DNA of 64,000 nt from Bradyrhizobium sp. Gha (GTDB taxonomy: Bacteria; Pseudomonadota; Alphaproteobacteria; Rhizobiales; Xanthobacteraceae), in contig NZ_FOQM01000033.1 in the NCBI RefSeq assembly GCF_900113735.1, positions 1-64,000 of the forward strand, in the 5' to 3' direction. The translations under genes were made by a program, and so were the position numbers. Positions 50,275-60,096 of the stretch are shown piece by piece; the stretch's first letter is position 1; every line of letters begins with the position of its first letter. Under the pieces are notes generated by a model. It saw only the letters and a list, made by a program, of their open reading frames with translations, ran no database searches and had not been told where the DNA came from.

Positions 50275-51546
50275 CTACTGCGCCGGCTCGATCGCGGCAG
50301 GCATCTTCGCGACCGACATCAATGACCGCGCAACCTGGTTTAGCAACTGATCGGCATTCTCCTCTTCGGCAAGCGACTTCGACAGCAAAGCGACGATGGC
50401 AGTGTGGCGAAGCTGCTGCGCGAGGTTGCGGGCGGTGGTGTAGCCCGCGATCTCATAGTGCTCGACCCGCTGCGCGGCTCCGATCAGCGCCAGGTCGGCG
50501 GCGGCGTCTTCCTTCTCTTCGCCCTCACCGATGATCTCCTCGCCTTCCTCGATGAGGCCCATCATGCCCTTGCAGGGCTTCGCGCGGGCCGACTTGCCAA
50601 GCAGTTCGAAGCTTTCATTGATGCGCTCGATCTGAGCCTCGGTCTCTGCGAGATGCTGCTCGAACAATTCGCGCAACTGATCGTAGCGCGCCGCCTCAGC
50701 CATCTTGGGAAGTGCCTTGGTCAACTGCTTCTCGGCATGAAGGATGTCGCGGAGTTCATCCATGAGCAGGTCACCGAGACCTGCCTCGTCCGCGGGCGGC
50801 GAGCTCTCCGTGACGATGGCGCTCGCAGAACCCGGGTCCCCGGCCTGGATCGCCGGCGATTCCGTGAAGACCCATTCCCCGCCCTCATTCCAGGGCCCGC
50901 GGGTATCGATCTCGCCATGGTCGCCGGTGCCCGTGGAATCGTTGAAGAACTGGTCGACCAGGCCGGGCGTTGGGGCGATGCGGCCGATGCTGAAAGCCGG
51001 CTTGGCCATGCTTTCGAGTGCAAGCGCGAACGCCTTCATGTGAGTGATCTCCCGCGTCATCAGGAATTGCAAGGCGTCCCTGGTGCCAGCATCCTCGGTG
51101 AAATTGATCAGCCGCTCGTAGACGATCTTGGCCCGGGCCTCGGCGGCGATGTTGCTGCGCAGGTCGACGTCGAGCTCGCCGGTGATCTTGAGATAGTCGG
51201 CGGTCCAGGCGTTGCCTTGCGAGTTGAACAGGTTCACCCCGCCGCCGCCGGCGATCGCGATCAGCGGATCGGCCTCGGCCGCCTGACGGTCGAACTTCGA
51301 CGGCTTGAGGTGCATCCGGGCCAGCGTGCCGACGACTTCCAGATGGCTAAGTTCCTCGGTGCCGATGTCCATGAGCAGGTCCTTGCGATCCGGATCCTCG
51401 CAATTGAGCCCCTGGATGGAATACTGCATCGCGGCCGCGAGTTCGCCGTTGGCGCCGCCGAACTGTTCAAGAAGCATGTTGCCGAAGCGGGGATCCGGCT
51501 CATCGACCCGAACCGTGAACATCAGCTTCTTGACATGGTGATACAT
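50275..51546 (-). CDS. Manganese catalase fused to a ferritin-like DUF892 domain
   Basis: A 423-residue two-domain protein. Residues 1 to about 275 form a dinuclear Mn-catalase (2 H2O2 to O2 and water): MYHHVKKLMFTVRVDEPDPR, GTEELSHLEVVGTLARMH and MTREITHMKAFALALESM carry the Glu/His metal ligands. Residues 290-423 are a YciE/YciF-type ferritin-like domain (LRDILHAEKQLTKALPKMAE, AAQRVEHYEIAGYTTARNLA), usually a separate protein. A perfect EcfG promoter is upstream. The fusion may couple peroxide removal to metal handling. Confidence 0.9.
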   Translation of the reverse strand: MYHHVKKLMFTVRVDEPDPRFGNMLLEQFGGANGELAAAMQYSIQGLNCEDPDRKDLLMDIGTEELSHLEVVGTLARMHLKPSKFDRQAAEADPLIAIAGGGGVNLFNSQGNAWTADYLKITGELDVDLRSNIAAEARAKIVYERLINFTEDAGTRDALQFLMTREITHMKAFALALESMAKPAFSIGRIAPTPGLVDQFFNDSTGTGDHGEIDTRGPWNEGGEWVFTESPAIQAGDPGSASAIVTESSPPADEAGLGDLLMDELRDILHAEKQLTKALPKMAEAARYDQLRELFEQHLAETEAQIERINESFELLGKSARAKPCKGMMGLIEEGEEIIGEGEEKEDAAADLALIGAAQRVEHYEIAGYTTARNLAQQLRHTAIVALLSKSLAEEENADQLLNQVARSLMSVAKMPAAIEPAQ

Positions 51547-51583
51547 GGAGGACCTCTGGTTATGGAATGTGGATCAGGCCGCG

Positions 51584-51609
51584 AACGGCGATGTCGTCCC
51601 GTTTGTTCC
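51584..51609 (-). promoter_or_regulatory. EcfG-type promoter of the Mn-catalase fusion
   Basis: On the minus strand: GGAAC (51609-51605), 17 bases, CGTT (51587-51584), an exact match to the general-stress consensus, 38 bases before the start. Confidence 0.72.
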
Positions 51610-51676
51610 TATTGCGGCACAAGGATTCGGGGGGGCGTCCGGGATGCGTACAGACGCCGCAGGCCGCGCGCGATTA

Positions 51677-51701
51677 GGAACGTAGCTCCGCAGCCGATGT
51701 T
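51677..51701 (+). promoter_or_regulatory. Candidate EcfG promoter of the YciF-like gene
   Basis: GGAAC (51677-51681), 16 bases, TGTT (51698-51701), one mismatch. It lies 30 bases before the ATG and about 70 bases from the divergent Mn-catalase promoter, so the pair may respond together. Confidence 0.58.
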
Positions 51702-51730
51702 CTCGCCTTCAGCAACCAGCGGAGGAACAG

Positions 51731-52228
51731 ATGACACAAACGGCTCGCGATATATTCGTGGTCGGCTTGAGGAACGCGCACGCGATGGAGACCCAGGCGC
51801 GCGAACTGATGGAACGGCAATCGGAGCGCCTGGATGAGTATCCTGAAGTCAAGGCGAAGGTTGCAGCTCACCTTCAGGAGACCAACGAGCAGCTGAAACG
51901 GCTCGAGCGGTGCCTGGAATCCTGCGGCGAGAGCACGTCCAGTCTCAAGGACACCGCGCAGTCCGTGATGGCCAACATGCAGGCGATGGCGCACTCGGCC
52001 ACCAATGACGAGATCCTCAAGAACACCTTCGCCAACAATGCATTCGAGAACTTCGAGATAGCGGCCTACAAGTCGCTCATTGCACTCTGCGGCGCCGCTG
52101 GTGTCACCGAGGCCAAGGCGGACCTAGAGGCATCTCTGAAGGAAGAGCAGCGTATGGCTGCGTGGATCGACTCAAACGTCGAAAAGGTGACGATGGAGTT
52201 TCTGACGCATCAGCGGCAAGCGTCATAG
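51731..52228 (+). CDS. YciF-like ferritin-fold protein (DUF892)
   Basis: A 165-residue four-helix protein with the DUF892 layout: MTQTARDIFVVGLRNAHAME then LQETNEQLKRLERCLESCGE and NFEIAAYKSLIALC, with Glu/His positions for a di-metal site. YciF-type proteins respond to stress; their reaction is unsettled. ATG 51731 follows GGAGGA. Divergent from the Mn-catalase fusion, which carries a related domain. Confidence 0.85.
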   Translation: MTQTARDIFVVGLRNAHAMETQARELMERQSERLDEYPEVKAKVAAHLQETNEQLKRLERCLESCGESTSSLKDTAQSVMANMQAMAHSATNDEILKNTFANNAFENFEIAAYKSLIALCGAAGVTEAKADLEASLKEEQRMAAWIDSNVEKVTMEFLTHQRQAS

Positions 52229-52454
52229 ATCACGGCCCTGGTGAGATCGCCCGTTTACCTTGCGCGGATCGGATATCGTCGCTCGCGCGACGGACCAGTC
52301 TTCGCCCCCAGATCGTACCCGTCGTATCCCATCCCACCCCGCGGGATGATTGAAGGTGCCGGTGCCCGAGAGCGTCTAGTTCAGTCGCTGCATAAGTCTC
52401 AAAGAATTTGGCGCGATAGGCAGCGAACTGCGCGTGCTGGCATACAGGAGCCGA

Positions 52455-54077
52455 TCAAAGGTTCGGAGTTCCGAAGTTATCATCAGAGATGAATGCGATT
52501 ACGCCTTCATTGCCCCGAAGCAGGATCGCCGCGTCTGGCAATGGCTCGCGCGGCCGGTCCAGATGAGTCGACATCAGCACGCGGCCGCGGCCCCGCCAGT
52601 GCCATTTCCGTGGCTCGGAGGTGGTGTTGAGCGCCACCAGCATCTCGGTCGCGCCCGCCACGCGCTTGAAGGCGAGGACATCGTCCCGCGATCGCAGCGG
52701 GGCGTAGCCGCCCTCGCGCAGGCAGGCATGCTCGCGCCGCAGCCCGATCAGCGCGCGAAACAGCGCAAGGAGGGAACGGTCGTCCCGCTGCTGCTCGGCC
52801 ACGTTGGGCGCTTCGCCCCGCTCCAACGGCAGCCATGGGCCGCCGGTGGTGAATCCGCCGCTCTCGCTGTCATCCCAGCGCATCGGCGCGCGCTCGGGAT
52901 CGCGGCAAAGTCCATAGCCCGGTACCAGCCTCTCGAAGGGGTCACGAACGCGATCGGGCGCTATGGGCACGCGTTTGCGCCCAATCTCGTCACCCATGTA
53001 GAGGAATGGCGTTCCGGGCAGCGTCATCAGCAGCATGGCCAGCACGCGCATCTGCGCCGTGCCGATCTTGCTCGCGATCCGCTGCTTGTCGTGACCGCCG
53101 ATCAGCCAGACCGGCCAGGCCTTGTCGGGGATGGCATTGAGATAGGCATCGATGGCCGCTTGCAGCGACAGCGCCTGCCATTGCGCGTCTAGCAGTGCGA
53201 AATTGAGCGGCAGATGCAGGCGCGGCCGACCGTCACCGTAGAAATGACCGATCCGGTCGGTCTTGCCCTGGACTTCGCCGCACAACAGCCGATCCGGGTA
53301 GCTATCGATCACCTCGCGGATGAATTCGATGCAATTCATCGTCTCTTTCCGGTCGTCGGTGAACACCGGTGTCTGCCGTTGCGGCGGCGGTTTGCCCTTG
53401 GCCTGCGGGTTTGGCGGATTGTCGCGCAAGAGCTCGTCCTTGATCAGCACGGCGCTGGCATCTACGCGGAAGCCGTCGACGCCACGATCGAGCCAGAAGC
53501 GCATCACGTCGGCCATTGCCTTTTGCACCTCTGGATTGCGCCAGTTCAGGTCGGGCTGTTCGACCAGGAACGAGTGATAGTAGTATTGCCGCCGCGCCTC
53601 GCACCATTCCCAGCCGCTGCCGCCGAAACGGCTCAGCCAGTTGCTGGGCGGCCCGCCGCTCTCGGCCGCATCGGCCCAGATGTACCAGTCGGCCTTCGCA
53701 CTGTTTGGTGAGCTGGAGCTCTCGACGAACCATGCGTGATCGATCGCAGTGTGATTGGGAACGAGATCGAGGATGAGGCGGATGCCTTCGGCGTGCAGCG
53801 CCTCGAGCAGGCGGTCGAACTCATCGAGGCTGCCGAAGGCAGGATCGATCGAGCAGTAATCCGAGATGTCGTAGCCGAGATCCCGGAACGGGCTCTTGTA
53901 GATCGGCGTCAGCCAGACCGCGCCGATGCCGAGCCATTTCAGATAGTCGATGCGCGAGATCAGGCCGGCGAGATCGCCCTTGCCGTCACCATTGGAGTCC
54001 TGGAACGAGATCAGCGCGATCTCGTAAATGGCGGCGGACTTCCACCATGGATGTTCGCAATAGCGCTCGGCCGTCAT
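52455..54077 (-). CDS. GH13 alpha-glucosidase / trehalose-metabolising enzyme
   Basis: A 540-residue enzyme of the alpha-amylase family. Barrel motifs: LILDLVPNHTAIDHAWF (region I), GVDGFRVDASAVL (nucleophile Asp), LLCGEVQGKTDRIG (acid/base Glu) and VWLIGGHDKQRIASK (third Asp). The N-terminus WWKSAAIYEIALISFQDSNG is that of oligo-1,6-glucosidase/alpha-glucosidase-type enzymes. ATG 54077 is chosen; a TTG at 54131 is possible. It probably cleaves or transfers glucose from alpha-glucosides during osmotic or carbon stress; no signal peptide, so cytosolic. Confidence 0.9.
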   Translation of the reverse strand: MTAERYCEHPWWKSAAIYEIALISFQDSNGDGKGDLAGLISRIDYLKWLGIGAVWLTPIYKSPFRDLGYDISDYCSIDPAFGSLDEFDRLLEALHAEGIRLILDLVPNHTAIDHAWFVESSSSPNSAKADWYIWADAAESGGPPSNWLSRFGGSGWEWCEARRQYYYHSFLVEQPDLNWRNPEVQKAMADVMRFWLDRGVDGFRVDASAVLIKDELLRDNPPNPQAKGKPPPQRQTPVFTDDRKETMNCIEFIREVIDSYPDRLLCGEVQGKTDRIGHFYGDGRPRLHLPLNFALLDAQWQALSLQAAIDAYLNAIPDKAWPVWLIGGHDKQRIASKIGTAQMRVLAMLLMTLPGTPFLYMGDEIGRKRVPIAPDRVRDPFERLVPGYGLCRDPERAPMRWDDSESGGFTTGGPWLPLERGEAPNVAEQQRDDRSLLALFRALIGLRREHACLREGGYAPLRSRDDVLAFKRVAGATEMLVALNTTSEPRKWHWRGRGRVLMSTHLDRPREPLPDAAILLRGNEGVIAFISDDNFGTPNL

Positions 54078-54284
54078 TGCCTCTGCTGACCTCGACTCTA
54101 AAGTTTCGTCGGCCGTCCTGAGACGTTTCAAAGGACTTCTACGTTTCTAAGCGCATGAAGCGACAATGGTTGCTAGTGTTGCCGTATCTTCGTCTGTTGC
54201 CGTCGCGCGCTGCCCAGTCCGACCGCTGCTGCTTGATCTAGCGACGTCACAAGCGAGCCATTGAGGTGCTATTAGAACCCCGCG

Positions 54285-54790
54285 CTATAGTCGACACCGA
54301 TTTATAAGCTTGATGGCTCGGCCCGGACCGCACCAGCCAAGAAACTCGAGCTTTTTGCTTTTGAGAGCGTTCGTAGTATCGAAGAACTTTTCCAATTGCT
54401 CGGTCGCTGTCGCGGGTAGGTTACGAACTTCAGGCAAATCACCAGCAAATAAGGAGTGCTCAGGCACCGCAACAACTCGGTCGTTCCGCTTTTTTTTGCG
54501 TTCGGTCAACTGAAGGAGAACGCCAATGGGCCTGCACCGAAGGACGGTCCCGGATACGTGGCGCCATCGTGGATCACCAAGACGTCCAATGGATCACCAT
54601 CATCCGCCAGAGTGGACGGGATAATCCCCAGTCGTATGGATAGGTTAAGCCAGCCATAAAGGCCTTTGAAAGCGTAAACACCCGCAGCTCGCGATCGAAT
54701 TCCAATTCGCAGCAACTCCCACGAGGAGTTTCCACCACCGCCAGGATATTCTCTTTGTCCCCAAGTAGGCAGCTTCAAATAGTTGGTCAT
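54285..54790 (-). pseudogene. Inorganic pyrophosphatase pseudogene
   Basis: Recognisable family I pyrophosphatase parts: start MTNYLKLPTWGQRE, the active-site stretch IIPSTLADDGDPLDVLVIHD, then in another frame RNDRVVAVPEHSLFAGDLPE, ATEQLEKFFDTTNALKSKKL and GWCGPGRAIKLI. The part between residues 15 and 50 is out of frame. At least two indels, so no enzyme can be made. The housekeeping copy must be elsewhere. Confidence 0.8.
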
Positions 54791-54962
54791 CTCAGACGTC
54801 CTGGTGTCTGGAACGTGCGGTCAACTTCTGGGTTCATATTTGGCAAAGACGCAGGTGGGAACCCAGAGACGCAGTGGTCAATCAGCGGAATCGGAGCACG
54901 TTGGGCTCAGGGCAGGGCGGCGTCTGTTAGAGCCGGGGACGATCCGACCCAACAACGTCATG

Positions 54963-55442
54963 TTAGTCCCAGTAAGGGATAGCTGGGCGGGCGATCATCA
55001 GCCAGAAGGTAGCCAACACGGCTGCGAAGGCCGGGAATCCGAAGGCGAACCACCACCGGAAAAGATTGTAATATTCAGCAGGCAGTTTGCCGTCGGTCTC
55101 GATCGCGCGAACGGCGAGGTCGCGCATTCGCATTTGCATCCAAACCACCGGCAGCCAAAAGGCGCCGGTCACCATATAGAGTGCGATGGACGCCGCAACC
55201 CAGCCGTCGACAAGGGAATACCCGCTCGACCAGGCGAGCCATGTGCCCGTGATCGGCTGCAGGATGACCGCGCTCGCCGTGAACAGGAAATCGGCCAGCA
55301 CCACCGTCCGCCCGACCCCCGCGATCTCGCGCGGGTCGCCGCGAAGATGAGCCACCAGCATGAAGAAGGCGATGCCGGCACCCGTGCCAAGCAGGACTGC
55401 AGCCCCGATGATGTGCACCATCTTCACCAGGAAATAGAACAT
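54963..55442 (-). CDS. DUF2269 membrane protein
   Basis: A 159-residue protein with four hydrophobic segments (FLVKMVHIIGAAVLLGTGAG, LADFLFTASAVILQPITGTW, ASIALYMVTGAFWLPVVWMQ, FAFGFPAFAAVLATFWLMIA), the DUF2269 pattern. Its ATG overlaps the stop of the upstream SDR gene (TGATG), so the two are co-translated, suggesting a joint membrane role. Confidence 0.8.
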   Translation of the reverse strand: MFYFLVKMVHIIGAAVLLGTGAGIAFFMLVAHLRGDPREIAGVGRTVVLADFLFTASAVILQPITGTWLAWSSGYSLVDGWVAASIALYMVTGAFWLPVVWMQMRMRDLAVRAIETDGKLPAEYYNLFRWWFAFGFPAFAAVLATFWLMIARPAIPYWD

Positions 55443-56716
55443 CAGCGATCCTCTCGGATCGCCATGGCGACGAGATTGAGCATGATAACCGGCCAGATCT
55501 TCAGCATCGGTCCAAGCGGATCGGCCCACAACCGCGGCACCAGCGCCGTACCGATCACGGCATAGCTGAGCGAGATGATCAGTGCTGCCCATAGCCCATA
55601 GAGGCTCAGAGGCCGCCAAAGAATTGCAAGGCCAATGGCGATGTCGGCGAGCGCGCCGGCGACGACTGTGAGAGCTGCGACATTTTCTGGCAGCCTGCCT
55701 TCCCGCAGCAACGACATTCCAATTTCCCAACCCGGACCGAGTGAGATGATGCCCGTGCCGATCCAGAAGAGGCCGAAGACGCCGAAAATCAGCGGCTTGA
55801 GCACATATAGCTGTGCAAACCAGCGTTCCTGCACGGAGGCGGGCTCGCGTGCGAGCGCGCCTTCGATGTCGCGCGGCCTTAAGCCGGTGGTCCGGCGCCA
55901 GGGTTCAGCATCGCCGGTTGCGCCGTGCCGCATTTCTGCTTGCGCGGTCGAGTTGATGGGTGTTGCCCAACCCAGCATCTGCGCAGCGTCCCCCGCGCGA
56001 TAAGCAGCCGAAGCCACCCAAGCTGGCAGGTCCAGGCGGTAAGCCGGCCTCCAGCGCAGCCAGGAACGAAACAGCGCGACCGCCTCGCTGAAGGCCATCC
56101 GCTCTGGACCGGCCAGATCAAGCGCGACGCGGGAGGGAGCACCTGATCGCAGGAAGAACACCACGGTCTCGACCACGTCGTCGAGATGCACCGGTTGAAT
56201 AGCTGCGGTGTGCGGCATGACCGGTAGAACCGGGAGCGATGCCAGCCCTCGCAACAGCGCGCTGCCACCATAGGCAGGCCGGCCCACCACGACGGAAGGC
56301 CGCAGCACGACCCAATCGAGGTTCGTCGCCATTAGGGCGGCTTCGCCGTCCGCCTTGGTCCGAGAAAAATCGCTACGGGCGTCGCGATTGCTGCCGATGG
56401 CTGAGAATAGGATCACACGGCGGATGCCCGCGCTTTCACAGGCCGCGTAAAGCGCCGCGCTCCCGGCGACATGAACAGCTTGCATGTCCTGGCCCTGCAA
56501 GGCACCCGCCGCGTTGACGACGGCATCGACGCCTGCAAGAAGTCCCTTCCATTTCGAAGCGTCGGTGGTCCGGGCGACATCGGCAATAAAGTGGCGCGTA
56601 TCGGATACCACTGCCGGATGACGCGACACCAGTACGCATTCATGGCCGTCGGCTGACAACCTGGCCCGGATTGCCGAGCCGATCAGTCCCGTACCTCCGA
56701 TGAGAAGGATGCGCAT
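55442..56716 (-). CDS. SDR/NmrA-type protein with C-terminal DoxX-like domain
   Basis: A 424-residue protein. The N-terminal Rossmann domain starts MRILLIGGTGLIGSAIRARL (G-x-x-G-x-x-G) and has the NDUFA9-like VILFSAIGSNRDARSDFSRT then KADGEAAL. The C-terminal 130 residues have four membrane segments of the DoxX type (KPLIFGVFGLFWIGTGIISL ... LYGLWAALIISLSYAVIGTA). A nucleotide-sugar- or quinone-linked role at the membrane is possible; substrate unknown. Confidence 0.83.
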   Translation of the reverse strand: MRILLIGGTGLIGSAIRARLSADGHECVLVSRHPAVVSDTRHFIADVARTTDASKWKGLLAGVDAVVNAAGALQGQDMQAVHVAGSAALYAACESAGIRRVILFSAIGSNRDARSDFSRTKADGEAALMATNLDWVVLRPSVVVGRPAYGGSALLRGLASLPVLPVMPHTAAIQPVHLDDVVETVVFFLRSGAPSRVALDLAGPERMAFSEAVALFRSWLRWRPAYRLDLPAWVASAAYRAGDAAQMLGWATPINSTAQAEMRHGATGDAEPWRRTTGLRPRDIEGALAREPASVQERWFAQLYVLKPLIFGVFGLFWIGTGIISLGPGWEIGMSLLREGRLPENVAALTVVAGALADIAIGLAILWRPLSLYGLWAALIISLSYAVIGTALVPRLWADPLGPMLKIWPVIMLNLVAMAIREDR

Positions 56717-57275
56717 AGACTGGTCCTTCGTTCATCTCCGGCTGTCCGAAAACGGCTGGTCCGAGATGTCCACAATTAAAGCGAGTCTAATTATGGTCGT
56801 TCCTAGCGGTGGAACTGAGGAGGTCTGCAGTAGCGCCTGGTAGCTGGCTGGCACCTTGCCTTCGAGACGCTCCCCGACCGAAGGCCTGCCCGCCGCCACG
56901 GCGGAAATGTTTTGCTGGTGTCGAGCCCTTGCGCGAACGTCCTCCCGTCGTAGCAGCAGCCAGCCGTTGGCAGGGCAGGGAGCGTACAAGAAGCGGGGCT
57001 GGGTCCAATCGGCTGACCATCGCGATAGCTCCTGCTCCGAATAGGCCGCCAGCTGGGCAGTCCGCAAGTCTCGCCGACATGAGGAACGTTCACCGCTGCA
57101 TCAAATTGGTTCGCAGACCATCCGCCCAGGAGCGAACTCCACATGCCCGCGACCGGGCGAGCAGGATAGCGAAGGCTACGTTGGAGGCCGTAGAACGATC
57201 TGGCGTGGCTGGCGAAAGAACAAGGACAGCGTCTTTAAGAGGCCGTCGTTTCGTCTCTTACTTCTGGATATTTCT
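56717..57275. other. 560-base intergenic stretch
   Basis: Holds the promoters of the divergent SDR and permease genes. Reading frames here lack recognisable content; no repeat or RNA gene seen. Confidence 0.5.
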
Positions 57276-59201
57276 GTGAGCGTACTCGACTTTATTCTCG
57301 GCAGACGGTTAGCCAATCGCGAGTTTAACGAGCGGAAAATCGGGGCGTTCGAAGGGCTGCCAGCGATGGGACTGGACGGGCTCGGCTCGTCCGCGTACGG
57401 ACCCGAAGCCGCGCTCTCGATCCTGATTCCACTGGGAGCAGGTGCGACATCCTACATCGGTTGGGTCATGTTGCCGATAGTGGCGCTGTTGGCAATTCTT
57501 TTTGCTTCATACTGGCAGACCATCCGCGCGTACCCCTGTAACGGAGGCGCGTACATTGTTGCCAGAGACAATCTCGGTACGAACGCCAGTCTCCTGGCCG
57601 CCGCTGCGCTGATGGTGGATTATGTCCTCAACGTGTCGGTTGGGATTGCCGCAGGCGTGGGCGCCTTGGTATCCGCCGCCCCTGCGCTGCATCCGTACAT
57701 CCTTCCTCTTTGTTTGGCCATCCTCGCCATAGTCACCTTGGTCAACCTGCGCGGCACCTTGGATGCCGGACGCGTGTTCGCGCTGCCAACTTACCTGTTC
57801 GTTGTGAGCTTCGGCTTTGTTATTGGTCTCGGAATTTATCGAGCGCTCTCGTCGGGCGGTCATCCACAGGCCGTCGTGCCTCCGCCAGCAATGGGGGAGG
57901 CCACGGAAGCGGCGACGCTGTGGTTGCTTTTGCGCGCGTTCGCCAGCGGCTGCACCGCCATGACTGGCGTCGAAGCCGTCTCCAACGGCATGACGGCCTT
58001 CCGGGAGCCCACTGTGAAATACGGGCATCGAACGCTGACTGCCATCGTCGTTATTCTTGGCGTGCTGTTGCTTGGGATCGCGTTTCTCGCCCGTAGTTAC
58101 GGGATCGGCGCGATGTCTCAGGAGCACGACGGATATCGCAGCGTCCTGTCCCAGATCTCTGCCGCGGTGGTGGGGGAAGGCGTTCTTTATTATACGACGA
58201 TCGGATCGCTGCTCTGCGTGCTGGCCTTTTCGGCCAATACCAGCTTCGTGGATTTCCCTCGTCTGTGCCGGGTTGTCGCCGAAGACGGTTTTCTGCCGAA
58301 ATCATTCGCCATCGCAGGCCGCCGTCTGGTCTTCGATGTTGGGATCCTCTATCTCACCGTGACGTCCGGAATTCTGTTGATTGCATTCGGAGGGATCACC
58401 GACAGGTTGATCCCACTCTTCGCGATCGGTGCTTTCCTGACGTTCACGATCTCACAAGCCGGAATGGTTTGGCACTGGCGCAGGACCCTAGCGGACGGAC
58501 ATTCAAGTAGCAAAAACAAGACCCATCTTGCCGTGAACACGGCGGGAGCGCTCACGACGGGCCTAGCTCTAATCGTGATAGTGGCTGCGAAATTGTTGGA
58601 AGGGGCCTGGATTACAATTCTGGTGCTTCCGATCGTCATCATTCTGCTTAAGGGCATACGGAGCTATTACGATCAGCTTTTCGATGAGCTTCGTGCTGCG
58701 GCGCCCTTTGAGCTAAGCAGGTTGAGCGCACCGATTGCCATGGTCGCGTTCGAGAGCTGGACCAAGCTGAGCGAGAACGCCCTGATGTTCGCGATGAGCA
58801 TCTCGCCGAACGTGACGGCGATTCATCTCCTAAAGTTATCTGGGCCGGATCAGGAAGAAGAGCGGCGGAGACTGGAGGAGCGCTGGCGAACTCAACTGGA
58901 AGAGCCTTTGAGCCGAGCAGGAAGGTCGCCGCCCCGACTTGTCATTCTGCAATCGCAGTATCGAAACCTGCAGACTCCGATGATTAAGTCGATCAATGAC
59001 ATGAAAAGCCAACATCCGGGCAAGCGTATTGCAGTCCTGATTCCCGACGTGGTGAAGGATCGATGGTACCAGCACATTCTGCATACGCATCGGGCGGCCC
59101 GTCTGCGCTCGCGACTGCTCCGAATGGGGGATGAAGACATCACTGTGATCAATGTGCCGCTTCGCATACGGCATGAAGCCAAACACCATCACGCGGAGTG
59201 A
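57276..59201 (+). CDS. APC-family permease, KimA-like (probable K+ uptake)
   Basis: A 641-residue transporter. The core has about 12 membrane segments; signature regions are GLDGLGSSAYGPEAALSILI (segment 1 break), YPCNGGAYIVARDNLGTNAS and SGCTAMTGVEAVSNGMTAF. After the last segment comes a cytosolic domain of about 150 residues starting near FELSRLSAPIAMVAFESW. This layout matches KimA-type high-affinity K+ importers, though amino-acid transport is not excluded. GTG start at 57276. Confidence 0.8.
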   Translation: MSVLDFILGRRLANREFNERKIGAFEGLPAMGLDGLGSSAYGPEAALSILIPLGAGATSYIGWVMLPIVALLAILFASYWQTIRAYPCNGGAYIVARDNLGTNASLLAAAALMVDYVLNVSVGIAAGVGALVSAAPALHPYILPLCLAILAIVTLVNLRGTLDAGRVFALPTYLFVVSFGFVIGLGIYRALSSGGHPQAVVPPPAMGEATEAATLWLLLRAFASGCTAMTGVEAVSNGMTAFREPTVKYGHRTLTAIVVILGVLLLGIAFLARSYGIGAMSQEHDGYRSVLSQISAAVVGEGVLYYTTIGSLLCVLAFSANTSFVDFPRLCRVVAEDGFLPKSFAIAGRRLVFDVGILYLTVTSGILLIAFGGITDRLIPLFAIGAFLTFTISQAGMVWHWRRTLADGHSSSKNKTHLAVNTAGALTTGLALIVIVAAKLLEGAWITILVLPIVIILLKGIRSYYDQLFDELRAAAPFELSRLSAPIAMVAFESWTKLSENALMFAMSISPNVTAIHLLKLSGPDQEEERRRLEERWRTQLEEPLSRAGRSPPRLVILQSQYRNLQTPMIKSINDMKSQHPGKRIAVLIPDVVKDRWYQHILHTHRAARLRSRLLRMGDEDITVINVPLRIRHEAKHHHAE

Positions 59202-59834
59202 TGCGCTTTGGCCGTAACGAGATTTGCGTCGTGGTCGCTACACAACAAGCAGAAGTGCCGGCGACCCAAAGACCTTCCCGTTTAGACGCACCAACTTGGT
59301 TCAAGCTTATCCAACTTGCGACCCGTACGTCTGGGGCGCCCAAATCTCGACCTCAATGGGCTTTAATGCCCAACCCACCCTCAAACGAGTTGATGAACGT
59401 ACCAGGCAGCGCCCCATCCTCGGCCGCTCGCAGCCGGCGAGCGTAACAGGAGGCGGCTGATCTTGGCGGCGCTGTTGCGCAGTCAAACGACCCCAGGCCT
59501 GGACGTGGGCCCAGGGCTGGGGCCGCTCAGGCTATCCATCGAGAGCCTCATGCGTCAAAACGCATGCAGAGCCAAGTCTCGGCTCGGCCCATCGTTCCTT
59601 TTCGTGGGATAGGCCGACTGAATACGAAGCCGTTTGCTAGTTTCAGATCTTTGAGTCCCATCTGAGTCACGGGCCTAACACGCCGGATGAACTCACGGGC
59701 TTTGCAAAGCAGCAGCTCAGGCCGGACTGGCGGACCAGCGCCCGCCGCCGCCTCAGACCCGCGGCTACAAAGAGCTGTACCGAGGTAGGTTCTGCAGGCG
59801 CCTGACGGCCGCGACTTCGATTTCCAGACACAGG
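59202..59834. other. 630-base stretch, probably decayed
   Basis: No supported gene. A minus-strand frame (59548-59901) may contain the scrambled C-terminus of the MOSC pseudogene. Confidence 0.45.
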
Positions 59835-60096
59835 GTGACGCGCCAAAACGGCCTCGTTCGATCCAAATCCCGCTGCGCGCCTGCTTGCCCGGGTCTGGCA
59901 CGGCTCGCAGCAGCCGGGGTCGGCGACGGGCGAAATAGCGTTGCTCGCCGAAGGGGCCGGCGTGGGCGTCGCTTTAGACGCCATGGCCTTCCAGCAGAAC
60001 GATCTGATCTCGTGGCGGCTTGCTGAAGTGGTGGCCGCGATCGGTGGTGACCGCAATCACCTGTCCCTCCAGCGAGAGGTCGTGCGTGTGCGACAT
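59835..60096 (-). pseudogene. MOSC-domain pseudogene
   Basis: From ATG 60096: MSHTHDLSLEGQVIAVTTDR then GHHFSKPPRDQIVLLEGHGV, the start of a MOSC-domain protein (family sequence continues -EGDAHAG). A stop follows at once; the continuing GDAHAGPFGEQ-like sequence and ARRRPRLL lie in other frames. Its ATG overlaps the stop of the PolX fragment (TGATG), so both were once one operon. Confidence 0.65.

Noticed and set aside
50404..51837. Plus-strand frame of 477 codons
   Set aside because: Antisense of the Mn-catalase fusion; its length only reflects GC-rich codon bias.
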